NCBI GenBank assembly: GCA_002389175.1
Contig: DGNZ01000058.1
Location: 1 to 25,124 of the forward strand
Direction: 5' to 3'
Source: Rhodospirillaceae bacterium UBA4479
GTDB taxonomy: Bacteria; Pseudomonadota; Alphaproteobacteria; Rhodospirillales; Casp-alpha2
Length of the DNA stretch: 25,124 bases
Of this stretch, positions 1 to 7,231 are shown piece by piece. The notes beneath the pieces were generated by a model. That model saw only the letters and a program-made list of their open reading frames with translations. It was not told the origin of the DNA and searched no databases. How positions within the stretch are numbered: the stretch's first letter is position 1; each line of letters opens with the position of its first letter. Both the position numbers and the translations under genes were made by a program.

Positions 1-663
1 GGCCGAACAGCGTTCGCGCTCAATCCTAATTCCAGTGAAGACGCCGAGCATTTCCCCACCAACGTGCGCGACCTGATGGATTGGGTGTCAGGACAACCAT
101 TGGTCGATGGACATCCATTTAAAGACGTCGTGGCACTCCCAGAAATCGACACATCCCCCGATATCTGGATGTTGGGCACATCAAATTATGGGGCCAGCGT
201 CGCCGCGCATTTTGGCATCCCGTATTGCTTTGCGCACTTCATCACCGATGGCGAAGGCGTCGCGCAGACGTTAAAACTTTATCGCGACAATTATCAACCG
301 AGCGAACGCTATCCTGAACCCATTGCAAACGTCTGTGTCTGGGCGTTGGCTGCCGATACCATGGACGAAGCCGAGCATCTGTTTTCGTCGCGGGCTTATA
401 ATAAAGTGCGTCGGTCATTGGGCGATCTTCGGCCCATCATCGCCCCCGAGGATATCGATTGGGATGCGTGCACCGACGGCGAACGGCGTCATCGTGATGC
501 ACTGCGTGACATCGCGATCATTGGCGATGGCCAGGCGGTCTCCACAAAACTTCGCGCCTTGGCTGCCGAATACGAAATCGACGAAGTTGTGGTGCTGACC
601 TGGACACACAGCCAGGACGCGCGCCGGCGATCTTATACCTTGTTGGCTGAACATTTTAACTGA
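1..663 (+). CDS. Luciferase-like flavin-dependent monooxygenase, 3' part (5' end cut by window)
   Basis: The open frame runs from base 1 to the TGA at 661-663, so the N-terminus lies outside the window; the first ATG in frame (position 76) is internal. The visible 220 residues fit the C-terminal half of LLM-class (bacterial luciferase-like) oxidoreductases. They include the segment WMLGTSNYGASVAAHFGIPY, typical of the MsnO8-like subgroup, followed by the usual helical C-terminus with an aspartate/glutamate-rich helix. Members use reduced FMN, usually supplied by a partner reductase, to oxygenate small organic substrates in the cytoplasm. The substrate cannot be inferred here. The gene converges on the LysR gene, with only 7 bases between the stop codons. 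Family assignment is firm; function is not. Confidence 0.85.
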   Translation, partial: GRTAFALNPNSSEDAEHFPTNVRDLMDWVSGQPLVDGHPFKDVVALPEIDTSPDIWMLGTSNYGASVAAHFGIPYCFAHFITDGEGVAQTLKLYRDNYQPSERYPEPIANVCVWALAADTMDEAEHLFSSRAYNKVRRSLGDLRPIIAPEDIDWDACTDGERRHRDALRDIAIIGDGQAVSTKLRALAAEYEIDEVVVLTWTHSQDARRRSYTLLAEHFN

Positions 664-670
664 GCCAGGG

Positions 671-1558
671 TCAATTTTTATTCAGACGTTGCAAAACATC
701 TTTCATGACCAAGTGACTGCTTTTTGCGTAAAGGCAAACAGAAAGCACACAGCTTCCCAAAACAGAACTTAAATCTGTGACTCTTCCGGCTTCGCGGTCT
801 TGCCAGATCATGCTCATGGGCAGCCAAGCGATACCAATTCCCCGCAACACCATTTCACGGACTCCTGCAGAAAATGCACTTTCACATATGGGCCGAACGG
901 TCCGATAGACGGCCTGCCATTCTGGACAATGCCTGAGCAATGTTTGTCCCAAATAACTATTTTCTGGATATGTGACGACCGGTGTATCGGGTGGCAACGG
1001 CTGGCTATCAAATACTGAATATCTGAGGTTCCCACCAACAACTGGCACCATCCGATCCTTGGTCCAAACTATGCGCATAAAACGCTGATCGAGAGGGAGC
1101 GGTTCCTCGTCATCCGTTTCATAACAAAGCAACACGTCGGCATCGGCGCGAACCATCATTGAGATACAATCATCACGGTTGGCCGCGCGAAGGCGATAGT
1201 TCAAAGACACGCCCAATCCCTCAATTGTTTTGATCAAGTCCGGGAACGACGAAAGCGTCAGTGCATGTTGGGTGGCAAACGTCACACGCGGGATTGCGGT
1301 TTCAGCCAATCGGATCGATTGCTGCACCTCGCGAAGCCGTTGCAGGAAGGCACGGATTTCCGGCTCACTCCGTTTCAGGGCCTCACGGATCACGACGCGG
1401 TTCGATGAACGGTCAATAATGTCCTGTCCGAGCCACATCTCGAACGCCCGAATTCGACGTGAAAACGCCGGTTGTGTTACAGCACGCCGATCTGCAGCGG
1501 CGCTCAACGTTCCTTCTTCAATAAGGACCAAAATATCTTCAAACCAACGCGTATCCAT
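671..1558 (-). CDS. LysR-family transcriptional regulator, divergent from the cysteine-desulfhydrase/ABC operon
   Basis: The 295-residue product has an N-terminal winged helix-turn-helix (about residues 3-60, with AAADRRAVTQPAFSRRIRAF as the recognition region), then a linker helix and a substrate-binding-like effector domain, which is the standard LysR length and order. The start ATG at 1558 is supported by a strong GGAGG ribosome-binding site a few bases upstream. The gene is transcribed away from the PLP-enzyme/amino-acid importer operon beginning at 1690, the classic LysR arrangement, so it probably activates that operon in response to its substrate. A dyad at 1609-1628 is a candidate binding site. 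The inducer is unknown. The N-terminal sequence looks unlike the GcvA-type LysR encoded at 8557-9438. Confidence 0.93.
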   Translation of the reverse strand: MDTRWFEDILVLIEEGTLSAAADRRAVTQPAFSRRIRAFEMWLGQDIIDRSSNRVVIREALKRSEPEIRAFLQRLREVQQSIRLAETAIPRVTFATQHALTLSSFPDLIKTIEGLGVSLNYRLRAANRDDCISMMVRADADVLLCYETDDEEPLPLDQRFMRIVWTKDRMVPVVGGNLRYSVFDSQPLPPDTPVVTYPENSYLGQTLLRHCPEWQAVYRTVRPICESAFSAGVREMVLRGIGIAWLPMSMIWQDREAGRVTDLSSVLGSCVLSVCLYAKSSHLVMKDVLQRLNKN

Positions 1559-1608
1559 TGCAGCCTCCTAATACCAATTCATTCTTACTCATATATTAAG
1601 TATGGCTA

Positions 1609-1628
1609 GAAATACAAATTTGCATTTC
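1609..1628. promoter_or_regulatory. Candidate LysR operator (20-bp imperfect palindrome)
   Basis: GAAATACAAA followed by TTTGCATTTC is a dyad in which 9 of 10 positions per half-site match. It lies in the 131-bp gap between the divergent LysR gene and the PLP-enzyme gene. A-T-rich dyads in such gaps are typical LysR binding sites. The rest of the gap shows no clear sigma-70 boxes by eye. Confidence 0.4.
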
Positions 1629-1689
1629 CCAGTCTGGGCGAAGTGCACTTAGGATGATGGATTCAAAATAACAAAACGTTGGTAAATCA

Positions 1690-2793
1690 ATGCCCGAAAC
1701 ATCCAAGTCAGACATCCAGGTTGCTTCTGCAGAAGCCGCCCCGGCCAAAGACACCCTATCACTATGCAAAAAACTTTCAGTGACCTTGTCAGCGTTCCCA
1801 CGCGTCCGACTTGGGCATCTCCCCACGCCGCTAGAGCCGATGGACCGTTTGAGTGAGCATCTAGGTGGCCCGCGTCTCTGGATTAAGCGCGATGACTGCA
1901 CCGGCTTATCGTCGGGCGGAAATAAAACACGCAAGCTCGAATACTTGATGGCTGACGCCATTGAAAAGAAAGCCACCTGCATTATTACCCAGGGGGCTAC
2001 GCAATCCAATCATGCGCGACAAACCGCTGCGGCGGCTGCGAAACTCAATCTTCCGTGTCATGTCTTGCTTGAAGACCGGACCGGATATAACGATCCGCAA
2101 TATAATTTCAACGGCAACGTCTTAATGGATCAGTTGCACGGTGCGTCAATTTCAAAGCGCCCCGGCGGTGCCGATATGAATGCCGAAATGGCAGTATTGG
2201 CAGAAAAATTAACAGCCCAAGGTGAGACCCCATATGTCATTCCTGGCGGCGGCTCGAACCCGATCGGCGCGCTCGGTTATGTTAATTGTGTGCGTGAACT
2301 GGTTGAGCAAGCAGATGAAATCGGGGTTGATTTTGATACCCTTGTTCATGCAACCGGAAGTTCTGGTCCCCAGGCAGGCCTTGCCGTTGGCTTAGCCGCC
2401 ATCGAAAGCGATATTTCGTTGCTTGGCATTGGCGTCCGGGCTTCACAAGCCAAGCAAGAGCAGCTTGTTTTTGATCTAGCCGAAAAAACTGCCAGTTATC
2501 TGAACGCGGGCGTCACCATTGCGCGCGAAAACATTGTCGCCAACACCGATTATGTTGGCCCTGGCTATGGCCTGCCAACCGATGGCATGCGCGATGCAGT
2601 TAAGCTTCTCGCCCGCCTAGAAGGTCTTCTGTTTGATCCGGTTTACTCCGGCAAAGGGATGCATGGTCTGATCGACCTCGTCCAAAAAGGACACTTCGCC
2701 GACTGCGAGAACGTTGTCTTTTTACATACGGGTGGCAGCGCTGCCCTGTTTGGGTATCCCGATACATTCGGCCTACCCGGTTACATCGACTAA
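1690..2793 (+). CDS. D-cysteine desulfhydrase / L-cysteate sulfo-lyase family PLP enzyme
   Basis: Fold-type II PLP enzyme of the ACC deaminase/D-cysteine desulfhydrase family. The PLP lysine is K79 in GGNKTRKLE, and QSNHARQTAAAAAK (about 105-118) holds the cofactor and substrate carboxylate. IPGGGSNPIGALGY (184-197) and HTGGSAALFGY (346-356) are the usual phosphate-binding and C-terminal loops. Family enzymes eliminate a beta-substituent from a small amino acid: D-cysteine gives pyruvate, sulfide and ammonia; L-cysteate gives pyruvate, sulfite and ammonia (CuyA). The enzyme is encoded first in an operon with a polar amino-acid importer, which suggests that the imported amino acid is its substrate. 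The 367 residues include about 34 extra N-terminal residues with no ATG until residue 51, so the start could instead be a GTG or TTG near 1780-1786. No strong ribosome site precedes 1690. D-cysteine, cysteate and ACC cannot be told apart from sequence alone. Confidence 0.88.
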   Translation: MPETSKSDIQVASAEAAPAKDTLSLCKKLSVTLSAFPRVRLGHLPTPLEPMDRLSEHLGGPRLWIKRDDCTGLSSGGNKTRKLEYLMADAIEKKATCIITQGATQSNHARQTAAAAAKLNLPCHVLLEDRTGYNDPQYNFNGNVLMDQLHGASISKRPGGADMNAEMAVLAEKLTAQGETPYVIPGGGSNPIGALGYVNCVRELVEQADEIGVDFDTLVHATGSSGPQAGLAVGLAAIESDISLLGIGVRASQAKQEQLVFDLAEKTASYLNAGVTIARENIVANTDYVGPGYGLPTDGMRDAVKLLARLEGLLFDPVYSGKGMHGLIDLVQKGHFADCENVVFLHTGGSAALFGYPDTFGLPGYID

Positions 2794-2816
2794 TCACAAC
2801 CCAGAAAGGAAGTTCT

Positions 2817-3680
2817 ATGAAACTCTATAATCTTATTGCTGCGGCTGCTCTGGCCGTCGCTATTGTTCCATCAGCACAAGCTGCTGATCTCACAGGAACG
2901 CTTGCGAAAATTGATAAAAGCGGCGAGATCGTTATCGGTCATCGTGAAAGTTCCGTTCCGTTCGCGTACCTTGATTCGAACCAAAACCCTATCGGCTATT
3001 CAATGGATCTATGTGCAAAGGTCGTCGAAGCGGTTTCAGCGGAATTGGGCAAGAAGCTTACAGTCAAATACGTACCCGTTAATCCGAAAACACGTATTGC
3101 CCTGATGGCAAACGGCACGATTGATCTTGAGTGCGGATCGACGACAAACAACCTGACCCGTCAACAACAAGTGGAATACCTTCCGGTTACGTTCGTTACG
3201 GGCACGAAGCTCATGGTCCGCAAAGGTTCTGGAATTTCTTCGGTCAAAGATTTGAATGGAAAAGCTGTCGCATTGGCGCAGGGCACCACAAACGAACGTG
3301 CTGTTAAAGCCGCTGGCAAAGAACTTGGTATTGAGTTCAAAGTATTGCCGGTTCGCGATCATGCAGAAGGCATGCTGTCGCTTGAGACAGATCGCGTTGA
3401 CGCATACGCCACCGATCACATTCTTCTGTTCGGTTTGATTTCAAAATCAAAGAACCCCGATCAGTTTGAAGTGGTCGGTGATTTCCTGTCGTTCGATCCA
3501 TATGCCTTGATGGTGCGACGTGACGACAGCGCGTTTGAGTTGATTGGTAAGAAAACGTTGGCCGCCGTGTTCCGGTCCGGCGAGATCAACGCAATCTACG
3601 AAAAATGGTTTAGCCCACTTGGCGTGCCACAAACTGATCTCCTGAAGGCTGCATTCCAACTTGGTGCTTTACCCGAGTAA
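2817..3680 (+). CDS. Amino-acid ABC transporter periplasmic binding protein (GltI/family 3 type)
   Basis: The 287-residue secreted solute-binding protein begins with a signal peptide (MKLYNLIAAAALAVAIVPSA, cleavage probably after AQA near residue 22). The mature part follows the SBP family 3 pattern: KSGEIVIGHRESSVPFAYLD at the first lobe, IGYSMDLC, and the hinge and second lobe with LNGKAVALAQGTTNER. It resembles the glutamate/aspartate-binding GltI group. It would capture an amino acid in the periplasm and deliver it to the permeases encoded downstream. The start at 2817 follows AAAGGAAG at a good distance, 23 bases after the PLP-enzyme stop. The gene is followed by a hairpin plus T-tract, which may set a higher level of binding protein than of permease. 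Ligand identity is inferred from context: an acidic or sulfur-containing amino acid. Confidence 0.92.
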   Translation: MKLYNLIAAAALAVAIVPSAQAADLTGTLAKIDKSGEIVIGHRESSVPFAYLDSNQNPIGYSMDLCAKVVEAVSAELGKKLTVKYVPVNPKTRIALMANGTIDLECGSTTNNLTRQQQVEYLPVTFVTGTKLMVRKGSGISSVKDLNGKAVALAQGTTNERAVKAAGKELGIEFKVLPVRDHAEGMLSLETDRVDAYATDHILLFGLISKSKNPDQFEVVGDFLSFDPYALMVRRDDSAFELIGKKTLAAVFRSGEINAIYEKWFSPLGVPQTDLLKAAFQLGALPE

Positions 3681-3691
3681 GAATGCCACTC

Positions 3692-3731
3692 GACCGGTCA
3701 TCATAATCTGGTGACCGGTCACTCCTTTTTT
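3692..3731 (+). terminator. Hairpin with T-tract between binding-protein and permease genes (attenuator-like)
   Basis: GACCGGTCA (3692-3700) and TGACCGGTC (3712-3720) form a perfect 9-bp stem with an 11-base loop, and TTTTTT occurs at 3726-3731. This is intrinsic-terminator geometry with a 5-base gap before the T run. Because the operon continues, it probably acts as a partial terminator or a 3'-end stabiliser for the binding-protein mRNA. Confidence 0.6.
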
Positions 3732-3754
3732 GGCGAGGCAGAACGGAGGCGACA

Positions 3755-4474
3755 ATGAACTACAACTGGAACTGGGGGGTTCTGATCACCGAACCCTACT
3801 TGGAATGGCTGATCAGCGGGTTCTTTTGGACCATCAGCGTCGCCATCACGGCTTGGATTTTCGCCTTTAGCATTGGTTGCCTGGTCGGTATCGGACGGAC
3901 TGTCCCCAACAAAATTATCAGTGGTTTCTGTACTTGTTACGTCGAACTGTTTCGGAATATCCCGCTTTTGGTGCAAATGTTCCTTTGGTATTTCGCGATG
4001 CCAGAAGCACTCCCCGATGATTGGGGACGCTGGATGAAGCGCGATATGCCAAACCCAGAATTTGTCACCGCCATTATTGCACTCAGCCTATACACCGCAT
4101 CGCGCGTTGCTGAACAGGTCCGCGCCGGGATTGAGGCTGTACCAAAAGGATTGTCAGCTGCTGCAAAAGCGCATGGACACGGCGTCGCACAAACGTATCG
4201 CTACATCCTGCTGCCCATTTCTTTGCGCCTCATTGTGCCCCCGATGACATCTGAATTTCTGACCGTATTTAAAAATTCGTCATTGGCGCTGACCATTGGC
4301 CTGTTAGAGCTCACGGCGCAAAGCCAACAAATCGCCGAATATACATTCCAAGGCTTCGAAGCATTTACCGCAGCGACCGTTATTTATGTCGTCATCGCGC
4401 TGATCGCGACCATCGCGATGCAAACGTTAGAACGCTTCACACAAATTCCTGGATACATCGGAAAGGGCAGTTGA
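3755..4474 (+). CDS. Amino-acid ABC transporter permease, GltJ-like
   Basis: The 239-residue inner-membrane protein of the HisM/GltJ family has about five hydrophobic segments (roughly residues 17-45, 58-82, 95-115, 155-180 and 205-228). The cytoplasmic EAA loop is clear: SRVAEQVRAGIEAVPKGLSA, then AAKAHG, which contacts the ATPase. The region FRNIPLLVQMFLWYF is diagnostic of polar amino-acid importers. The start at 3755 follows GGAGG at a suitable distance. It pairs with the second permease, whose ATG follows this stop by one base, so the two are translationally coupled. Confidence 0.92.
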   Translation: MNYNWNWGVLITEPYLEWLISGFFWTISVAITAWIFAFSIGCLVGIGRTVPNKIISGFCTCYVELFRNIPLLVQMFLWYFAMPEALPDDWGRWMKRDMPNPEFVTAIIALSLYTASRVAEQVRAGIEAVPKGLSAAAKAHGHGVAQTYRYILLPISLRLIVPPMTSEFLTVFKNSSLALTIGLLELTAQSQQIAEYTFQGFEAFTAATVIYVVIALIATIAMQTLERFTQIPGYIGKGS

Positions 4475-4475
4475 G

Positions 4476-5132
4476 ATGACTGATTTTGACTTCAATGTAA
4501 TCTGGATGTCGCTGCCCTTCTTGTGGGAAGGCTTGCAACTCAGCCTTTGGTTGACGTTCTTGGCCGTCATTGGCGGGATCGTTCTGGGTACCTTGCTCGC
4601 ACTCGCACGCTTGTCCGGGATTGTACCTCTCGCCCTTGTCGCAGCAGGATATGTGAACCTCATTCGCTCGGTTCCGCTTATCTTGGTGATCTTCTGGTTT
4701 TACTTCCTCGTGCCACTCGTGCTCGGGCGCCCCGTCGGCAGTTTTTACTCCGCACTAATCGCCTTTGTTCTTTTTGAGGCGGCCTATTACTCAGAGATTA
4801 TTCGCGCCGGTATTCAAAGTGTCGCAAGGGGCCAGAAGTTCGCCGGACAATCAACGGGCCTGAATTATTGGCAAATACAGCGATATGTCATCCTGCCTCA
4901 GGCATTTCGTAACATGATCCCGATCCTTGTGACGCAAGGGATCATCCTTTTCCAAGATACGTCTTTGGTGTTCGTCGTCAGTCTCCGTGATTTTATGACC
5001 GCATCATCGATTGTCGCACGCACCGAAGGGCGCTTGGTTGAGATGTATGTTTTCGCAGCAATTGTTTATTTCGTTATTTGCTTCACGGGCTCGATGCTCG
5101 TTCGGCGCATGAAAGATCGGATGGCAACATGA
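4476..5132 (+). CDS. Amino-acid ABC transporter permease, GltK-like
   Basis: The 218-residue second permease of the importer belongs to the same His/Glu/Gln/Arg/opine family. An N-terminal segment LPFLWEGLQLSLWLTFLAVI begins the TM region. LIRSVPLILVIFWFYF is the conserved amphipathic region, and the EAA loop reads SEIIRAGIQSVARGQKFAGQ, followed by STGLNYWQ. The start codon lies one base after the upstream permease stop. Its own TGA overlaps the ATPase start in an ATGA arrangement. Together with the neighbouring permease it would form the transmembrane heterodimer. Confidence 0.92.
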   Translation: MTDFDFNVIWMSLPFLWEGLQLSLWLTFLAVIGGIVLGTLLALARLSGIVPLALVAAGYVNLIRSVPLILVIFWFYFLVPLVLGRPVGSFYSALIAFVLFEAAYYSEIIRAGIQSVARGQKFAGQSTGLNYWQIQRYVILPQAFRNMIPILVTQGIILFQDTSLVFVVSLRDFMTASSIVARTEGRLVEMYVFAAIVYFVICFTGSMLVRRMKDRMAT

Positions 5133-5857
5133 TCGACATTAAAAACATCAGTAAATGGTATGGCAGCTTTAAAGTACTGTCGGACTGCTCCTCGCATGTA
5201 GACCAAAAGGAAGTTGTTGTGGTTTGCGGGCCCTCCGGGTCGGGTAAATCGACCCTCATCAAATGCGTCAACGGGTTGGAGCCTATCCAGCAGGGGAACA
5301 TTATTGTTGATGGCGCTGACGTCACTGCAAAAGGCACCAATTTGACCGAATTGCGCGCGCGGATCGGCATGGTTTTTCAGCACTTCGAACTATATCCGCA
5401 TATGACGGTCCGCAATAACTTGTGCTTGGCGCAAGAAAAGGTCCTGAAGCGAAGTTGCGACGAGGCGGTCTCGCGGGCAGAACTATTTTTAGATCGTGTC
5501 GGTTTGTCAGAACATATAGACAAACATCCAGGTCAACTTTCCGGAGGCCAACAACAGCGCGTTGCCATTGCCCGATCGTTGGTAATGGATCCCATCGTGA
5601 TGTTGTTTGACGAACCGACGTCAGCTCTTGATCCAGAGATGATCAACGAAGTTCTCGACGTCATGGTCGAACTGGCAGAGGACGGTATGACGATGATGGT
5701 CGTGACCCATGAAATGGGCTTTGCCAAAAAAGTGGCAGACCGTGTTATTTTCATGGACGAAGGCAGCATCGTCGAAGATCGCAGCACCGAAGAATTCTTT
5801 GGGAACCCAGAAAGTGACCGTGCCAAGGACTTCCTGTCGAAGATCCTCAACCATTAG
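5129..5857 (+). CDS. Amino-acid ABC transporter ATP-binding protein, GltL-like
   Basis: The 242-residue ABC ATPase shows every core motif: Walker A GPSGSGKS (34-41), Q-loop Q84, signature LSGGQ (137-141), Walker B VMLFDEP (157-163) and switch histidine H194. It powers uptake through the two permeases. The frame stays open to an ATG at 5078, but 5129 is preferred: it gives the canonical N-terminus MIDIKNISKWYG and overlaps the permease stop by ATGA, a normal coupling in this operon type. The gene ends convergently with the DinB-family gene; the two coding regions overlap by 4 bases (5854-5857). Confidence 0.94.
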   Translation: MIDIKNISKWYGSFKVLSDCSSHVDQKEVVVVCGPSGSGKSTLIKCVNGLEPIQQGNIIVDGADVTAKGTNLTELRARIGMVFQHFELYPHMTVRNNLCLAQEKVLKRSCDEAVSRAELFLDRVGLSEHIDKHPGQLSGGQQQRVAIARSLVMDPIVMLFDEPTSALDPEMINEVLDVMVELAEDGMTMMVVTHEMGFAKKVADRVIFMDEGSIVEDRSTEEFFGNPESDRAKDFLSKILNH

Positions 5858-6384
5858 GGCACGGGCTGGCTCGATAGCATACCCGGCCAAACATCACGGA
5901 GAAACACGGTCAGATCATTAGCCGCACCCTTGGTCTTATGCGGATACAAAAGCGCACTGATAAAGCCGCGATGATACGTTGCATGATTGACCAGATGCAG
6001 CAGAATATCTTCGCGGGTCATCGCCCCCTTGCCGCCGTCAACGAACTCGAACTTGATCACCTCGGCGAGTTCTGCATCCGTCCAATGGCAGGCCAGTTCG
6101 ACGTAATGATCGTTCATGGCCCGAAGGCGTTTGGCGACCTCTGCAAACGGCAACTCTTCGTCTCGGAACCGGGCAGTATGTGGATGAGAACGCCCCTCTA
6201 AATGGGCACGGAAAATTTCAGCGACCACCAATATATGATCAAACGTGCCAACAATACTGCCGAACAAAGCATCCCGAGGTTCCATGAGTTCAACGTCGGG
6301 CAATTGCGCGGCATTTTTAAGCATCACATCATCGGCCCACGCCATGTAGGACGTCATCCGATGAATCAAAGATAATTGAGGCAT
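5854..6384 (-). CDS. DinB-family (YfiT/DUF1993-like) four-helix metal-binding protein
   Basis: The 176-residue protein fits the DinB superfamily in length and pattern. A first helix carries the MAWAD segment, and three histidines are placed as a metal triad: H50 in TFDHI, then H134 and H138 in the helix HLVNHATYHRG. DinB-fold proteins bind a divalent metal; many are thiol-dependent transferases (bacillithiol or mycothiol type), but most, including those in Proteobacteria, have no known role. The gene stands alone on the minus strand. The ribosome site AAGGAG (6392-6397) lies inside a perfect 6-bp hairpin just before the start codon. The family is clear; the reaction is unknown. Confidence 0.85.
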   Translation of the reverse strand: MPQLSLIHRMTSYMAWADDVMLKNAAQLPDVELMEPRDALFGSIVGTFDHILVVAEIFRAHLEGRSHPHTARFRDEELPFAEVAKRLRAMNDHYVELACHWTDAELAEVIKFEFVDGGKGAMTREDILLHLVNHATYHRGFISALLYPHKTKGAANDLTVFLRDVWPGMLSSQPVP

Positions 6385-6389
6385 ACGCA

Positions 6390-6407
6390 GGCTCCTTATT
6401 CGGAGCC
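6390..6407 (-). promoter_or_regulatory. Hairpin overlapping the ribosome-binding site of the DinB-family gene
   Basis: On the minus strand GGCTCC-GAATAA-GGAGCC forms a perfect 6-bp stem with a 6-base loop. The AAGGAG Shine-Dalgarno sequence spans the loop edge and the 3' arm, 7 bases before the ATG at 6384, so folding would hide part of it. The stem is short, so any regulation is speculative. Confidence 0.4.
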
Positions 6408-6452
6408 AGTTAAATTGCCCACCCTATTATGGACAAGTCGTAGATTGTTCTC

Positions 6453-6486
6453 GGCGCAATAAATTTCATGCGCCGTTCAGGGCGCA
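6453..6486 (-). other. Mutually exclusive hairpins after the peroxiredoxin-like gene
   Basis: On the minus strand, 3 bases after the TAA stop (6490-6492), TGCGCC-CTGAAC-GGCGCA-TGAAATTTAT-TGCGCC allows two alternative perfect 6-bp stems that share the central GGCGCA. There is no long T-run, so it is not a textbook terminator. It may act as a 3'-end structure. Confidence 0.3.
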
Positions 6487-6489
6487 ATT

Positions 6490-7134
6490 TTACCCGAGCG
6501 CCGCCAGCACATCTTCGGGGTCAGCACGCAAACGATAATCCGCATTTACGTAACTATAAGTGATCACGCCGTCTTGCCCGATGACATACGTCGCGGGCAG
6601 CGGCAGCGTGAAGCTGTCGTCACCGTTCAGGGTCGGCAGGTCATTGCCCAAACGCTGCAGGTACATCGCCTGAATCCGACTATCGACCGTGAACACCAAT
6701 CCGAAATCATTAGCGACTTTGTTACCGACATCGCTGAGCACGGGAAATGCGAGGTCGTTTTTTTCAGCGATCTCCATGGAATTGTCCGGCAGCATGGGCG
6801 AGATCGCGATCAACGTCGCACCCGCTTTTTTGATCCGGTCCAAATGCGTTTGGTACGCACGCAGTTCCAGATTGCAGTACGGGCACCAATTGCCGCGATA
6901 GAAATTAATCAGCACCGGGCCTGCCGCCAACAGATCGGCTGAGCGTACCATATTCCCCAAATGATCGGGCAGCGTGAACGTGGGCGCTTTGTCACCCTTG
7001 GATAACGCCTGTGCTGCGATCCCGGTTGCAACCAAATCCCCGGTGGTCACATCGATCATATCGAGCACATCGCGATCATGGGTGCGCTGTTTTTCTTCTT
7101 CGAAGTCGGCGATGTCTTTGGTCAGGGTCATCAT
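6490..7134 (-). CDS. Peroxiredoxin-like (AhpC/TSA, redoxin-fold) protein
   Basis: The 214-residue thioredoxin-fold protein has a hallmark FYRGNWCPYCNLEL with cysteines C84 and C87. This is the CPYC-type site of the 'peroxiredoxin-like family' rather than the PxxxTxxC site of classical AhpC. A preceding GDKAPTFTLPDHLGN segment and the later ATYVIGQDGVITYSYVN are standard redoxin elements. It probably reduces peroxides or disulfides in the cytoplasm; no signal peptide is seen. I place the start at 7134 because the frame extended to 7308 would overlap the divergent epoxide hydrolase gene and adds non-family sequence. The ribosome site at 7134 is weak (GGA). An adjacent ATG at 7131 is equally possible. 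Confidence 0.88.
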   Translation of the reverse strand: MMTLTKDIADFEEEKQRTHDRDVLDMIDVTTGDLVATGIAAQALSKGDKAPTFTLPDHLGNMVRSADLLAAGPVLINFYRGNWCPYCNLELRAYQTHLDRIKKAGATLIAISPMLPDNSMEIAEKNDLAFPVLSDVGNKVANDFGLVFTVDSRIQAMYLQRLGNDLPTLNGDDSFTLPLPATYVIGQDGVITYSYVNADYRLRADPEDVLAALG

Positions 7135-7231
7135 TAAGTCCAGGAGGGCAATGCACCTTATCTGGGCACATGTGTGGTGAAGTTTTGGATTCTGATACAT
7201 TCTAGTACACCATTTCGAGGAGGATATGAAA

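Noticed and set aside
1690..2793. ACC deaminase (acdS)
   Set aside because: Same superfamily, but overall motifs and operon context fit the D-cysteine desulfhydrase/cysteate lyase group better; ACC activity not excluded.
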